From Flavobacterium anhuiense (GTDB taxonomy: Bacteria; Bacteroidota; Bacteroidia; Flavobacteriales; Flavobacteriaceae), in assembly GCF_900101855.1 (NCBI RefSeq), contig NZ_FMVC01000001.1, positions 186,001-250,000 on the forward strand: 64,000 nucleotides of DNA. The letters run 5' to 3'. Below, one piece after another: positions 1 through 8,231 of this stretch. Below the pieces are notes generated by a model. It was given only the letters and a program-made list of their open reading frames with translations. It was not told where the DNA came from and ran no database searches. The translations under genes were made by a program, and so were the position numbers. The stretch's first letter is position 1. Every line of letters begins with the position of its first letter.

Positions 1-77
1 TTCACGAAAACACTTTCCGGCGTAATAATCAACGGTTCTAATCCTGATAATACAAGGTCTCTTCTTTTTTCTGTCAT
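1..77 (-). CDS. metH: Methionine synthase, C-terminal half (partial)
   Basis: Only the first 25 codons are inside the window, reading MTEKRRDLVLSGLEPLIITP and continuing ESVFV. This matches the start of the pterin-binding half of cobalamin-dependent methionine synthase, which Bacteroidota often encode apart from the homocysteine-binding half. The homocysteine half lies upstream on the same strand at 805-1809, with one unrelated small gene between. The assignment rests on recognition of this short N-terminus and on context. It should carry the methyltetrahydrofolate, B12 and reactivation domains outside the window. Confidence 0.75.
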   Translation of the reverse strand, partial: MTEKRRDLVLSGLEPLIITPESVFV

Positions 78-99
78 TTTTTTTAAAGTTACTAAGATC

Positions 100-121
100 C
101 TGAGATACTAAGGTTCTAAGT
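100..121. repeat. Intergenic word repeat GATACTAAGGTTCTAAG
   Basis: A short low-complexity word repeat (gagatactaaggttctaag). Copies or variants recur at 1829-1853 and 2317-2343, all around the metH genes. It has no coding potential. Such strings are scattered through Flavobacterium intergenic regions; function unknown. Confidence 0.6.
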
Positions 122-190
122 TTTTTATTCTATTTTTTTCTGTGAGGTTTGTAAAACCTTATAGGTATATTCTTTTTCAATATTTTAATT

Positions 191-282
191 TGGGCGTGCC
201 CCTCCGGGTCGGGCTATCCGTTACAAGTCCTCGCTCTTCCTTCGTCAGGCTGTGGGCTTTTCACTTCTATCCCTCACGCAAA
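191..282. repeat. Flavobacterial GC-richer intergenic element
   Basis: An isolated GC-rich island in A/T-rich DNA. On the minus strand it reads GAGGGATAGAAGTGAAAAGC and ends with GGATAGCCCGACCCGGAGGG plus GCACGCCC. I recognise this arrangement as a common structured intergenic repeat of flavobacteria, found after many genes. A 60-codon open frame across it is a by-product of the repeat, not a gene. Role unknown; perhaps an RNA 3' element. Confidence 0.6.
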
Positions 283-329
283 ATCGGTTTCATAAGACGA
301 TTTATCATAAATTCATTCTTATAATACAT

Positions 330-755
330 TTATTTCCATTTTGATTTTTCTAAATATTTACCCGTTGCATCATCATATTCATAATATTTAGTTTTGACAA
401 AACCCGCTTTAACGAGTGCTAAAGAATCAGGTTTTAATTCCTCTTCTAAGAAAATTTCATTCTCTTCAGGTTTATTCAAATCGTATTTTACTTTATAAAA
501 CTTATTTATCTCTTTATACAAATTATTTTGACGGGTCCTGTTTCCAATCTTTCCCAAAATCTTTCGATCTGTATAAAAATAATATCTTACAACTTTGTGC
601 CTTTCTGTTCCTTCATTTATAGTTACTAATGCAATCGCTTCTCCTTTGAAAGATTTTCTATAATCATTTTTTTGAACAAAATATATTTGGTAGATTATAA
701 AACTAACTACTACGAAGAACAGAAAAGTTTTCCATTGATTTGTTTTACTTTCCAA
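330..755 (-). CDS. Hypothetical membrane-anchored protein, 141 aa
   Basis: I do not recognise this protein. It starts with one hydrophobic segment at about residues 9-27 (TFLFFVVVSFIIYQIYFV), followed by a mostly polar, Lys/Glu/Tyr-rich domain. The likely topology is a single N-terminal anchor with the rest outside the membrane. It sits between the two halves of split methionine synthase on the same strand, with 49 bp to the upstream half. Nothing in its sequence suggests a role in methionine synthesis. Confidence 0.6.
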   Translation of the reverse strand: MESKTNQWKTFLFFVVVSFIIYQIYFVQKNDYRKSFKGEAIALVTINEGTERHKVVRYYFYTDRKILGKIGNRTRQNNLYKEINKFYKVKYDLNKPEENEIFLEEELKPDSLALVKAGFVKTKYYEYDDATGKYLEKSKWK

Positions 756-804
756 CGTTACTTTTTATCATTTTTAATTTCAAAAGCAATATTAATTTGG
801 CAAT

Positions 805-1809
805 TTATTCAATAACTGGCGCCACACGTGGCTTATAATCCTTTGCAACCTCAGCCATTAATCGAATATGATCTGGAGTTGTTCCGCAACAACCTCCGAT
901 GATATTGATTAAATTATCTTCTAAATATTCTTTAATAAATGCTTGTGTTTGTTCTGGTGTTTCATCGTATTGTCCGAATGCGTTTGGCAATCCTGCATTT
1001 GGATGTGCCGAAACATTAAAGCTCGTATTATGTGCTAATGTTTTTAAATACGGTTTCAGTAAATCAGCTCCAAGAGCGCAATTGAATCCTACGCTTAATA
1101 ACGGAATATGTGAAACTGAAATCAAAAATGCTTCAACAGTTTGTCCAGAGAGTGTTCTTCCTGAAGCATCGGTAATTGTTCCAGAAACCATGATTGGAAT
1201 ATCAAGATTACGTTCTTCTTTTACTTCTTCGATTGCAAAAAGTGCTGCTTTTGCATTTAATGTATCGAAAATCGTTTCTACTAAAAGTAAATCACATCCA
1301 CCGTCCATTAACGCTTCTGCTTGTTGTTTGTATGCGATTCGTAAATCGTCAAATGTTACAGCTCTGTAACCTGGATCGTTTACGTCTGGTGACATACTTG
1401 CTGTACGGTTTGTAGGTCCGATTGAACCGGCTACGAAACGTGGTTTTTCTGGATTTTTTGCGGTAAACTCATCGGCAACCTCGCGTGCAAGTTTTGCCGA
1501 TTCGTAGTTTAACTCGTAAACCAAGTCTTCCATGTGATAATCGGCCATACCGATTGTCGTTCCTGAAAAGGTATTGGTTTCTACGATGTCAGCACCTGCT
1601 TCAAAATAAGCGGCATGTACATCGCGGATTGCTTGTGGTTGTGTCAGGGATAGTAAATCGTTGTTTCCTTTTAACGGATGCGGAAAATCTTTGAAACGCT
1701 CTCCTCTGAAATCTTCTTCTGAGAAATTATAGCGTTGCAACATTGTTCCCATTGCTCCGTCAAGGATTAGGATATTTTTTTTTATTGCTTCTTGAATTGT
1801 TATTGCCAT
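805..1809 (-). CDS. metH: Homocysteine S-methyltransferase half of methionine synthase
   Basis: 334 aa. This is the homocysteine-binding barrel of MetH: it opens with [16 protein letters not shown], has [10 protein letters not shown] (first zinc Cys) and [13 protein letters not shown] (the Cys pair completing the zinc site that activates homocysteine). It lacks the pterin, B12 and activation domains, so it is one part of a split enzyme whose second part begins at position 77. It methylates homocysteine to methionine in the cytoplasm. A SAM-I riboswitch lies about 330 nt upstream on the same strand, so transcription should fall when SAM is plentiful. The start chosen is the ATG before [11 protein letters not shown]. 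Confidence 0.92.
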   Translation of the reverse strand: MAITIQEAIKKNILILDGAMGTMLQRYNFSEEDFRGERFKDFPHPLKGNNDLLSLTQPQAIRDVHAAYFEAGADIVETNTFSGTTIGMADYHMEDLVYELNYESAKLAREVADEFTAKNPEKPRFVAGSIGPTNRTASMSPDVNDPGYRAVTFDDLRIAYKQQAEALMDGGCDLLLVETIFDTLNAKAALFAIEEVKEERNLDIPIMVSGTITDASGRTLSGQTVEAFLISVSHIPLLSVGFNCALGADLLKPYLKTLAHNTSFNVSAHPNAGLPNAFGQYDETPEQTQAFIKEYLEDNLINIIGGCCGTTPDHIRLMAEVAKDYKPRVAPVIE

Positions 1810-1884
1810 GGCTTCTTTTTTTAGCTTCTGAGATACTAAGGTTCTAAGATGCTAAGTTTTTTTTATTATGATTGTGAAGTTTAA

Positions 1885-1912
1885 ACCTAACAGGTTTTAA
1901 AACCTTTTAGGT
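1885..1912. repeat. CCTAACAGG palindromic repeat
   Basis: Imperfect palindrome acctaacaggttttaaaacc followed by ttttaggt, in the leader between the SAM-I riboswitch and metH. Related copies lie at 36864-36892 and 36939-36965. It is a dispersed intergenic palindrome with no assigned role. Confidence 0.6.
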
Positions 1913-1960
1913 TTGCTTCGGATACTTTTTTCACTTTATTTCCAAAAGTGCACTATTGCT

Positions 1961-2035
1961 GGCTCATTAGCCCCGATTGAGCCGGTATCCTCGCAATGAA
2001 ATGGAGAGATATAGGCGAAAGCGGGAACTACTGAC
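1961..2035. repeat. Flavobacterial 'TTCCCGCTTTCGC' intergenic element
   Basis: On the minus strand this reads CAGTAGTTCCCGCTTTCGCC, then an A/T-rich middle, then GGCTCAATCGGGGCTAATGA. I recognise this two-ended motif as a frequent Flavobacterium intergenic repeat. It lies inside the long untranslated leader of metH, between riboswitch and start codon, so it would be transcribed. Function unknown. Confidence 0.55.
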
Positions 2036-2135
2036 TGCAAAAATGCGCCAATGATTCGCTCCTTCTACTGAATTGCTTCGGTAAATATTGTACGTTGTCT
2101 GGAAAAGTTTTGAGAAATACTTGTAATGTATTTGT

Positions 2136-2247
2136 GTTATCTATCTTTAATACTTGAAAATTAGTAAAAAGTAGAATTTAGCACCTTCTTTATGGTAAAG
2201 GGTTGCTAAGGTTTCATTGGGTCTGTCCCTCCGCCTTTCGTGATAAC
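2136..2247 (-). ncRNA. SAM-I (S-box) riboswitch upstream of metH
   Basis: The minus strand carries the S-box core: GTTATC (P1 5' strand), CGAAAGGCGGAGGGACAGAC, CCAATGAAACCTTAGCAACC, AAGGTGCTAAATTCTAC, then GATAAC closing P1. It binds S-adenosylmethionine and normally switches off the downstream gene. I see no clear intrinsic terminator directly after P1, so the expression platform is unresolved. Downstream gene: the homocysteine half of MetH. Confidence 0.9.
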
Positions 2248-2270
2248 TAACAATAATTTTAAGAACAGTG

Positions 2271-2302
2271 CAAAGGTATGAAATAGGGTTTCGATTTGCA
2301 AA
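2271..2302 (-). promoter_or_regulatory. Promoter of the metH riboswitch transcript
   Basis: On the minus strand, TTTG (2299-2302), a 20-nt spacer, and TACCTTTG (2271-2278) match the Bacteroidota -33/-7 promoter. Transcription would begin about 15-20 nt before riboswitch P1. The sequence is nearly the same as the metK promoter at 27542-27571: both have ATTTGCAAATC upstream and TTTCATACCTTTGCAC at the -7 end. Confidence 0.8.
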
Positions 2303-2380
2303 TGTTTTTTTTTAAGGTTCTGAGGGACTAAGATGCTAAGGTTCTAAGGTTTCTCCATTAAAACTTATTCCTTTTCGGTT

Positions 2381-2507
2381 TTATATTTTAAAGAACACTT
2401 TCATCACTTCTTCATGTTCTATGACTTCATTATTTTCTGCCTGAATAAAGTCCAGTTTCGATTTCTTCTCTTTCTTCTTTCGATAGATTTTCAAACCAAT
2501 CCTCCAT
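2381..2507 (-). pseudogene. Frameshifted tail of a type II antitoxin-like protein
   Basis: From 2507 one frame encodes MEDWFENLSKEEREEIETGL then stops after YSGRK. A +1 shift at that point continues as IQAENNEVIEHEEVMKVFF then KI and a stop at 2381. The joined product resembles the C-terminal tail of small Bacteroidota addiction antitoxins (aromatic-rich DWW..LS-EE....I..GL then EEVM). The N-terminal DNA-binding part and any toxin are absent. It follows the lipoprotein stop by 6 nt. I read it as a decayed remnant; a programmed frameshift is unlikely because the N-terminus is missing. Confidence 0.5.
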
Positions 2508-2513
2508 AGTTTA

Positions 2514-3332
2514 TTATTTGTAATATGTTATTTCGAAATTTTGAACCTGATTTAAATAGAAATAATTGGTAATCAATTTTTCTAAAATATCGATTTTCTC
2601 TTGAAGTCGTTTTCCTCTTTCACTTCCTTCTCCCTTGCCATCTCTAGGATCATCTTGATTGTATGGATCCTGACTTTCTTCATCTGAAACATATTGCATC
2701 AACGCTTTGATATACAAATCTTTTTGCTTTTTAAAATTGTATTTCTTTTCATAATATTCTTTCCTTAATTTTAATTTATAAATTGAATATTCTACAGATG
2801 CATTTAATCTTTTATGTTGATGGCCAAAATAAGTTCCTCCATAATTTAATCCTTCATAAAGTCCGTTTATTGCTCTATATAATTTAATTAATTTTTCTCT
2901 TTCTAGTTTGAATTTTGCTTCTCCATTTTTTTGCTTTAAATAATAGGCATAAATTAAACAAAAATCATCTCTGCCAACTTCACTGCCAAATGTAATAGAT
3001 TCTTCTTTTCCATCCTGATTAATATAATTTTCCCATACTTTACCGGCATATGATTCATTTGGATCTGAAGGAAATTCGGCTTTAAATACAGGAAAAAGCT
3101 TTTCAATTTTGTTCAATTCATTTCTGGAAATTAATACTGAATCAATACCTTCTTCTGCATAAATAAGAACTTTTTCTTTTTCAAGTTTTGGATCGTCATA
3201 CAAATGAGGCAGACATGTTGTATCCTTTTTTTCAGAAATGTTTACTTTAGCTTTAACTGGTTCTTTTTTTGTTTTTTGGCATCCTGTTGCAAAACTCGAA
3301 AAAACTAAGATCAGAAGTATTATGTTTCTCAT
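2514..3332 (-). CDS. Hypothetical lipoprotein, 272 aa
   Basis: The N-terminus MRNIILLILVFSSFATGC is a lipoprotein signal with the lipidated Cys at residue 18, so the mature protein should be anchored in a membrane. The remainder is charged, rich in Lys, Glu and Tyr, with a likely helical C-terminal segment (RGKRLQEKIDILEKLITNYF). I do not recognise the family. It stands alone on the minus strand, downstream of the sulfate-assimilation operon terminator. Its function cannot be inferred. Confidence 0.7.
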   Translation of the reverse strand: MRNIILLILVFSSFATGCQKTKKEPVKAKVNISEKKDTTCLPHLYDDPKLEKEKVLIYAEEGIDSVLISRNELNKIEKLFPVFKAEFPSDPNESYAGKVWENYINQDGKEESITFGSEVGRDDFCLIYAYYLKQKNGEAKFKLEREKLIKLYRAINGLYEGLNYGGTYFGHQHKRLNASVEYSIYKLKLRKEYYEKKYNFKKQKDLYIKALMQYVSDEESQDPYNQDDPRDGKGEGSERGKRLQEKIDILEKLITNYFYLNQVQNFEITYYK

Positions 3333-3396
3333 TTACACCTTAAATAAATTTTTGATTAAAGATATAGATTAAGTCATTACATTTTAAAAAAGAAAA

Positions 3397-3420
3397 AGCC
3401 CAAACTATAAAGTTTGAGCT
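3397..3420 (-). terminator. Terminator at the end of the sulfate-assimilation operon
   Basis: Minus-strand hairpin AGCTCAAACT-TTAT-AGTTTGGGCT followed by TTTTCTTTTTT, 34 nt after the ferredoxin reductase stop codon. Confidence 0.8.
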
Positions 3421-3454
3421 TTCTATATAAAAATCTTAACCTCAGCACCTCAGA

Positions 3455-4507
3455 TTAAACAATCGCTTTCACAACAGCTTTTGGCGCTTCTTTACGAGTT
3501 CCGTCGAAACCATCTACTCCAGAAACTGTTGTATATTTCAATACGTATTTTTTACCTGGATTAATGATTTGGTAAGCGGCCTGACACATTAAAGTGGCTT
3601 CGTGGAAACCACAAAGGATTAACTTTAATTTTCCTGGGTATGTATTTACGTCTCCAATGGCGAAGATTCCCGGAATGTTAGTTTGGTAATCTAATGCATT
3701 GTTTACTTTGATAGCATTTTTCTCGATTTCTAATCCCCAGTCACCGATTGGACCTAATTTTGGTGTTAATCCGAAAAGTGGAATGAAATAATCTGTTTCG
3801 ATTTTACGGTGTGCTCCATTTTCTTCGATGTCCAATGATTCTACGTGCTCTGCACCGTTGATTCCAACAACTTCTGCTGGAGTGATTAATTTGATTTTTC
3901 CAGCTGATTTTAATTCCTGCACTTTTTCTACAGAATCTAAAGCTCCTCTAAATTCGTTTCTTCTGTGGATCAAAGTTACTTCTGAAGCTACGTTTGCTAA
4001 GAAAATTGACCAGTCTAATGCTGAATCTCCTCCTCCTGCAATAACAACTCTTTTATCTCTGAATTTCTCAGGATTTTTAATGAAGTATTTTACTCCTTTA
4101 TCTTCATAAAACTCGATATCTTCAATAAGTGGCTTACGAGGTTCGAAACTTCCTAAACCTCCCGCGATTGCGATAACTGGCGCATGAAATTTAGTTCCTT
4201 TATTTGATGTTACAATGAAAGTTCCGTCTTCTTGCTTATCGATTGTTTCTGCACGTTCTCCTAAAGTAAAACCTGGCTCAAATTGCTTGATTTGCTCCAT
4301 TAATCCGTCGATTAAGTCTCCGGCTAAAACTTCTGGGAATCCAGGAATATCATAAATTGGCTTTTTTGGATATAACTCTGATAGTTGCCCTCCCGCTTGT
4401 GGAAGCGCATCTAAAATGTGGCATTTTAATTTTAACAATCCTGCCTCAAAAACGGCAAATAAACCTGTTGGTCCTGCTCCAATTATAAGTATATCTGTTT
4501 TAATCAT
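3455..4507 (-). CDS. Ferredoxin/flavodoxin-NADP+ reductase, thioredoxin-reductase-like
   Basis: 350 aa. The protein has an N-terminal FAD site GAGPTG (residues 10-15), a central NADPH site around VVIAGGGDSALDW, and a C-terminal FAD loop AIGDVNTYPGK. It lacks the CxxC redox pair of true thioredoxin reductases, which fits the YumC-type ferredoxin-NADP+ reductase family. As last gene of the sulfate-assimilation operon it probably supplies reduced ferredoxin to the sulfite reductase, which has no partner flavoprotein here; this is inference from context. The start is the ATG before IKTDILIIGAG; a longer frame to 4570 lacks support and would put a non-homologous stretch before the FAD motif. Confidence 0.85.
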   Translation of the reverse strand: MIKTDILIIGAGPTGLFAVFEAGLLKLKCHILDALPQAGGQLSELYPKKPIYDIPGFPEVLAGDLIDGLMEQIKQFEPGFTLGERAETIDKQEDGTFIVTSNKGTKFHAPVIAIAGGLGSFEPRKPLIEDIEFYEDKGVKYFIKNPEKFRDKRVVIAGGGDSALDWSIFLANVASEVTLIHRRNEFRGALDSVEKVQELKSAGKIKLITPAEVVGINGAEHVESLDIEENGAHRKIETDYFIPLFGLTPKLGPIGDWGLEIEKNAIKVNNALDYQTNIPGIFAIGDVNTYPGKLKLILCGFHEATLMCQAAYQIINPGKKYVLKYTTVSGVDGFDGTRKEAPKAVVKAIV

Positions 4508-4603
4508 TATGTTGTTGTTTATAATCATTCTTAATAACGCAAAGAAACGAATAAATCCTTGTACTTTCAATGATTTTTATCATTAATTTCTTTCCGAAAC
4601 TTT

Positions 4604-5185
4604 TTACTCTCTATTTTTTAATGAAGAGGTAATCTCGTTCATTCTTTTAACCTTTTCTTCAAAATTGCCTTTTAAGGTTTTTCGGTATTCATTCAGATTC
4701 TCAACCATTTGATTGATATCTTCTGGAATTACTTCTTCGAAAAACTCCCGAAGTCTTTTGGCTGTCGTCGGCGATTTTCCATTTGTTGAAATCGCAATTT
4801 TGACATTTCCTTTTGTTACGATTCCACCTAGATAATAATCGCATAAATCTGGCGTATCGGCGATATTGCAAATCAAATAGCGCTTTCTCGCTAAATCGTA
4901 AACTCTTTTATTCACTTTCAAATCGTCTGTACAGGCAATTACCATGTGACGTTTTTTGAGCATTTTCTTTTTAAACTTCGATCTTGTTAATGTTATCGAA
5001 GGATGTTTTTCGGCCAGAACTTTTATTTCTAAATGAAATTCTTTTGCCACTACCTCAACATTTGCATTCGGACTTGACTTGAGCAAGAAAGAAAGCTTTT
5101 CCAGACCTACATTTCCTCCACCAACAATCAATACATTTAAATTGTGAAGCTTTAGAAATATTGGATATAATTCGTTTTGTTCCAT
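4604..5185 (-). CDS. Precorrin-2 dehydrogenase / sirohydrochlorin ferrochelatase
   Basis: 193 aa, matching the N-terminal (Met8p-like) half of E. coli CysG. A Rossmann NAD site IVGGGNVGLEKL is near residue 20, followed by the family stretch NIADTPDLCDYYLGG and ISTNGKSPTTAKRLREF. It oxidises precorrin-2 to sirohydrochlorin and inserts iron, giving siroheme. The methyltransferase half of CysG is a separate gene just upstream (5295-6068). Siroheme is the cofactor of the sulfite reductase encoded in the same operon. An inverted-repeat element abuts the start codon. Confidence 0.88.
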   Translation of the reverse strand: MEQNELYPIFLKLHNLNVLIVGGGNVGLEKLSFLLKSSPNANVEVVAKEFHLEIKVLAEKHPSITLTRSKFKKKMLKKRHMVIACTDDLKVNKRVYDLARKRYLICNIADTPDLCDYYLGGIVTKGNVKIAISTNGKSPTTAKRLREFFEEVIPEDINQMVENLNEYRKTLKGNFEEKVKRMNEITSSLKNRE

Positions 5186-5292
5186 GTTACCAATATGTTG
5201 TTCCTAACGGAACAATTAATAATGCAAACTTCGGGTTAAAACCTGACGCTACAAAATCGGTTGTTAATCAAATGTTCCTGAGGAACATGCAA
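5186..5292. repeat. Inverted repeats TGTTCC...GGAACA
   Basis: Two short palindromes, ttgttcctaacggaacaatt and atgttcctgaggaacat, flank an 80-bp spacer between cobA and the siroheme dehydrogenase gene. The plus strand also has taccaatat, shared with a similar element at 57570-57640. These are dispersed flavobacterial intergenic repeats and would lie inside the operon mRNA. Confidence 0.6.
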
Positions 5293-5294
5293 TT

Positions 5295-6068
5295 TTAACG
5301 AATGGTTTCTTTTGATAGAAATTCTTCGTAAAATCCTTTTAGCTTATTGCTTTCACGGACAACTTCGCCTAAAACAATAATCGCTGGTGAACCTAATTCT
5401 TTTTGTTTTACAACTTCTAAAATCGAATCGACTGTGCCTACGCCAACTTTTTCTTCAGCTGTTGTTCCGTTTTGGATGATTGCAACGGGTAAGTTTCCTT
5501 TATCTTCTTTTTGAAACAAATCGATAATTTGAGACAATTTGTGCATTCCCATCAAAATCACTACTGTGGCAGAGGATTGTGCTGCTAAAGCTACATCTGA
5601 TGATAATTTTCTATCAGAAGTTGTTCCCGTAATTACCCAAAAGCTTCCTGAAACTCCTCTTTTTGTAATTGAAATTCCTTGGCTTGCAGGAACAGCAACT
5701 ACTGATGATATTCCGGGAACCACGATTGTTTCGATTCCAAAGCTTTCTGCAAAATCAACTTCTTCTCCGCCTCTTCCGAAAATAAATGGATCTCCGCCTT
5801 TTAATCTCACCACGTTTCCGTATGTCAGTGCATTATCGACAATCAATTGATTGATTTGATCTTGCGTATAAGCATGATTTCCGATTCTTTTTCCAACAAA
5901 AATTCGGATGGCATTTTTTGGCGCGTAATCTAGAATTTCTTCGTTGGCCAAAGCGTCATATAAAACCACATTAGCTTCAGCCAATGCTTTTACAGCTTTG
6001 AGCGTCAGTAAATCGGGATCGCCCGGACCTGCACCGACTAAAGTTATTTTGGGTTTTATATTATGCAT
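5295..6068 (-). CDS. cobA: Uroporphyrinogen-III C-methyltransferase
   Basis: 257 aa, the usual length for SUMT. Recognisable motifs are LVGAGPGDPDLLTLKA at the N-terminus, LKGGDPFIFGRGGEE in the middle, and VVPGISSVVAVPA, together forming the SAM and substrate pocket. It makes precorrin-2 from uroporphyrinogen III using two SAM molecules, the first committed step to siroheme. The start overlaps the stop of the sulfite reductase gene by 8 nt (ATGCATAA), so the two are translationally coupled. Together with the next gene it provides siroheme for that reductase. Confidence 0.93.
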   Translation of the reverse strand: MHNIKPKITLVGAGPGDPDLLTLKAVKALAEANVVLYDALANEEILDYAPKNAIRIFVGKRIGNHAYTQDQINQLIVDNALTYGNVVRLKGGDPFIFGRGGEEVDFAESFGIETIVVPGISSVVAVPASQGISITKRGVSGSFWVITGTTSDRKLSSDVALAAQSSATVVILMGMHKLSQIIDLFQKEDKGNLPVAIIQNGTTAEEKVGVGTVDSILEVVKQKELGSPAIIVLGEVVRESNKLKGFYEEFLSKETIR

Positions 6069-8151
6069 TTGCTAATTCCTGTGCTCTGAAAGTTTCGATT
6101 TTATCAAAGAAAACTGTTGCTTGTGCAATGTAATCTTTAGCGAAAGCTTCAGATGGTTCGTTTTTATTGATTTGGTAAACCAAGTCTTTAAAAGTTGAGT
6201 TTAATTCGATTTTATTAGTATCAATAAAGACAGTATCAAACAAGTCCACGATTCCTGCGTGGTGGTTTGTTTTTTGATTTTCGGCCAATAACAATGCTTT
6301 TGCGCCATTTACAAATCCTGCGTAAGCATGATAAATTGCATCTGACCATTTTTTCTCATCGAAAGATTCCTGAGCCAAAATCAATTTTTCTTTAGCTTCA
6401 AACAATAATGTAGCTACTAAATCGATCACAACTCCGGCACATTCTCCAACTCCAACTGCTTTTACGTAATTGTCCGCGTTACCCCAATCTACAAAATCAG
6501 CTTCCGTTAAATTGGTAACATCAGATAATGGTTTTAAAATTTCGTAGAAGTATTTTTCTCCTTTTGAATCGTAATAATTCAGGAATTTTTCTCCATTTCC
6601 ATTAGCATCAAAATCATTTAAAATAGTGCGTAATGCTTCTGGCCCTCTACGGCTAGGAATTTTAATTACTTTATCAGCAAAACGTCCTTCTCCGTTTCCT
6701 AATCTTCCTCCTCCTAACAAAACTTGTAAAGCCGGAGCTACTAATTTTCCTGAGTTGATAGACATTCCTTGGAATCCAATTGCAGACATATTATGCTGCC
6801 CACAAGCATTCATACAGCCTGAAATTTTAATTTCGATTTCACGGTTGTTTAAATACTGAGGATATTCTGTTTTTAAAACTCTTTCTAATTCTTCTGCAAT
6901 ACCGGTACTACTTGCAATCCCCAAGTTGCAAGTATCAGTACCCGGACATGCCGTAATATCTCCAACTGAATTATATCCTAAATGAACAAAGTCAAGTTTG
7001 GCTAATTCTTGATAAAAGAAAGGAAGATTCTCTTCTTTTACGTGACGTATTACAATATTTTGACGCAATGAAAAACGTAATTCGTTTGCTGCGTAATTTT
7101 TAATTAAATCGGCTAATAATCTTGCTTTATCAGTGTAAAAATCTCCCAATAAAACTTTGATTCCAATAGCGTAATAACCTTCTTGCTTTTGCTTAATTAC
7201 ATTCGATTTTTTCCACGCTTCATACGCTTCTGTATCTTCAATTGTAACTTGCGGAACTTCTAAAACTGGTTCAGCAATTGGCCCTTCAAAAGCAGTGGTG
7301 TCGATTTCATATGTTTCAAAAGCAATCGCTTTTTTCTCATTTTCAACCAATTCTAAAAAGGCATCTTTCCCGATTTCTTTGATTAAGAATTTCATACGTG
7401 CTTTCATTCTTTTAGCACGTTCTCCATATCTGTCAAAAATACGGATGATTCCTTCTGCTGTTGGTATAATTTGGTTAACTGGTACAAACTCTGAAAGCAA
7501 TTCTGCATGTGCTGGCTGAGATCCTAAACCTCCTCCAAACATGATTTTGAAACCTTTTTGTCCGTCTTTAATTTTCGGTATAAATCCTAAATCGTGCAAA
7601 TAACTCAAAGCCGTATCTTCGTCTGAAGAAGAGAACGCAATTTTGAACTTACGTCCCATTTCCTGACAGATTGGGTTTCTTAATAAGTATTGGAACATTC
7701 CGTGTGCATAAGGCGTAACATCAAATGGTTCGTTTACGTCAACTCCTGCCAATTCACTTCCTGTAATATTTCTAACTGTGTTACCACACGCTTCACGCAG
7801 AGTGATATCATCTTTTGCTAATTCTGACCAAAGCTCAGGTGTTCTGTCTAAACTCACGTAGTGAATCTGAATATCCTGACGTGTTGTAATATGCAGACGG
7901 CCTGTTGAATATTTATCTGAAACCTCTGTAATTCTTCTCAACTGCTCGCTGGTTACTTTACCATAAGGCAGTTTGATACGAATCATCTGAACACCTTCCT
8001 GACGCTGACCGTAGATTCCACGAGCCAAACGAAGACTACGAAAACGCTCATCATCAATTTTTCCTCCGCGGAATAAGTGAATCTTTTTTTCTAATTCGAT
8101 AATCTCCTTCTGAACTACCGGATTTTCTATTTCTGTTCTAAAACTTTCCAT
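6061..8151 (-). CDS. Siroheme sulfite/nitrite reductase with C-terminal HEPN domain
   Basis: 696 aa. Residues 1-540 carry the two ferredoxin-like repeats and two siroheme/4Fe-4S halves. The cluster Cys are 402 and 408 (ACPGTDTC) and 446 and 450 (SGCMNAC). It reduces sulfite to sulfide; operon context (APS reductase, CysDN) favours sulfite over nitrite. After about residue 560 it continues into a helical domain (SDAIYHAYAGFVNGAKALL, then NHHAGIVDLF) that resembles HEPN domains. The Arg-x4-6-His RNase motif is not evident, so this part is probably not a nuclease. No CysJ partner is present; the ferredoxin reductase at the operon end is the likely electron source. Confidence 0.9.
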   Translation of the reverse strand: MESFRTEIENPVVQKEIIELEKKIHLFRGGKIDDERFRSLRLARGIYGQRQEGVQMIRIKLPYGKVTSEQLRRITEVSDKYSTGRLHITTRQDIQIHYVSLDRTPELWSELAKDDITLREACGNTVRNITGSELAGVDVNEPFDVTPYAHGMFQYLLRNPICQEMGRKFKIAFSSSDEDTALSYLHDLGFIPKIKDGQKGFKIMFGGGLGSQPAHAELLSEFVPVNQIIPTAEGIIRIFDRYGERAKRMKARMKFLIKEIGKDAFLELVENEKKAIAFETYEIDTTAFEGPIAEPVLEVPQVTIEDTEAYEAWKKSNVIKQKQEGYYAIGIKVLLGDFYTDKARLLADLIKNYAANELRFSLRQNIVIRHVKEENLPFFYQELAKLDFVHLGYNSVGDITACPGTDTCNLGIASSTGIAEELERVLKTEYPQYLNNREIEIKISGCMNACGQHNMSAIGFQGMSINSGKLVAPALQVLLGGGRLGNGEGRFADKVIKIPSRRGPEALRTILNDFDANGNGEKFLNYYDSKGEKYFYEILKPLSDVTNLTEADFVDWGNADNYVKAVGVGECAGVVIDLVATLLFEAKEKLILAQESFDEKKWSDAIYHAYAGFVNGAKALLLAENQKTNHHAGIVDLFDTVFIDTNKIELNSTFKDLVYQINKNEPSEAFAKDYIAQATVFFDKIETFRAQELANA

Positions 8152-8231
8152 TTTTCTTTAGTTGTTGGTTGTCAGTTGCTGGTTGTTGGTTTGCTGGAAG
8201 ATAACTATCAACCAAAACCATTTACGATCAA

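Noticed and set aside
142..324. 60-codon plus-strand open frame near the left edge
   Set aside because: It runs across a known-type GC-rich intergenic repeat and the low-complexity DNA beside it, with no start context or protein-like composition.
899..1369. 156-codon plus-strand frame opposite metH
   Set aside because: It is antisense to a well-supported gene with conserved zinc motifs; many similar long shadows occur because of A/T-rich codon use.
6061..8151. Assignment as assimilatory nitrite reductase
   Set aside because: The fold permits either substrate, but the operon (APS reductase, ATP sulfurylase, siroheme genes) and absence of nitrate genes favour sulfite.
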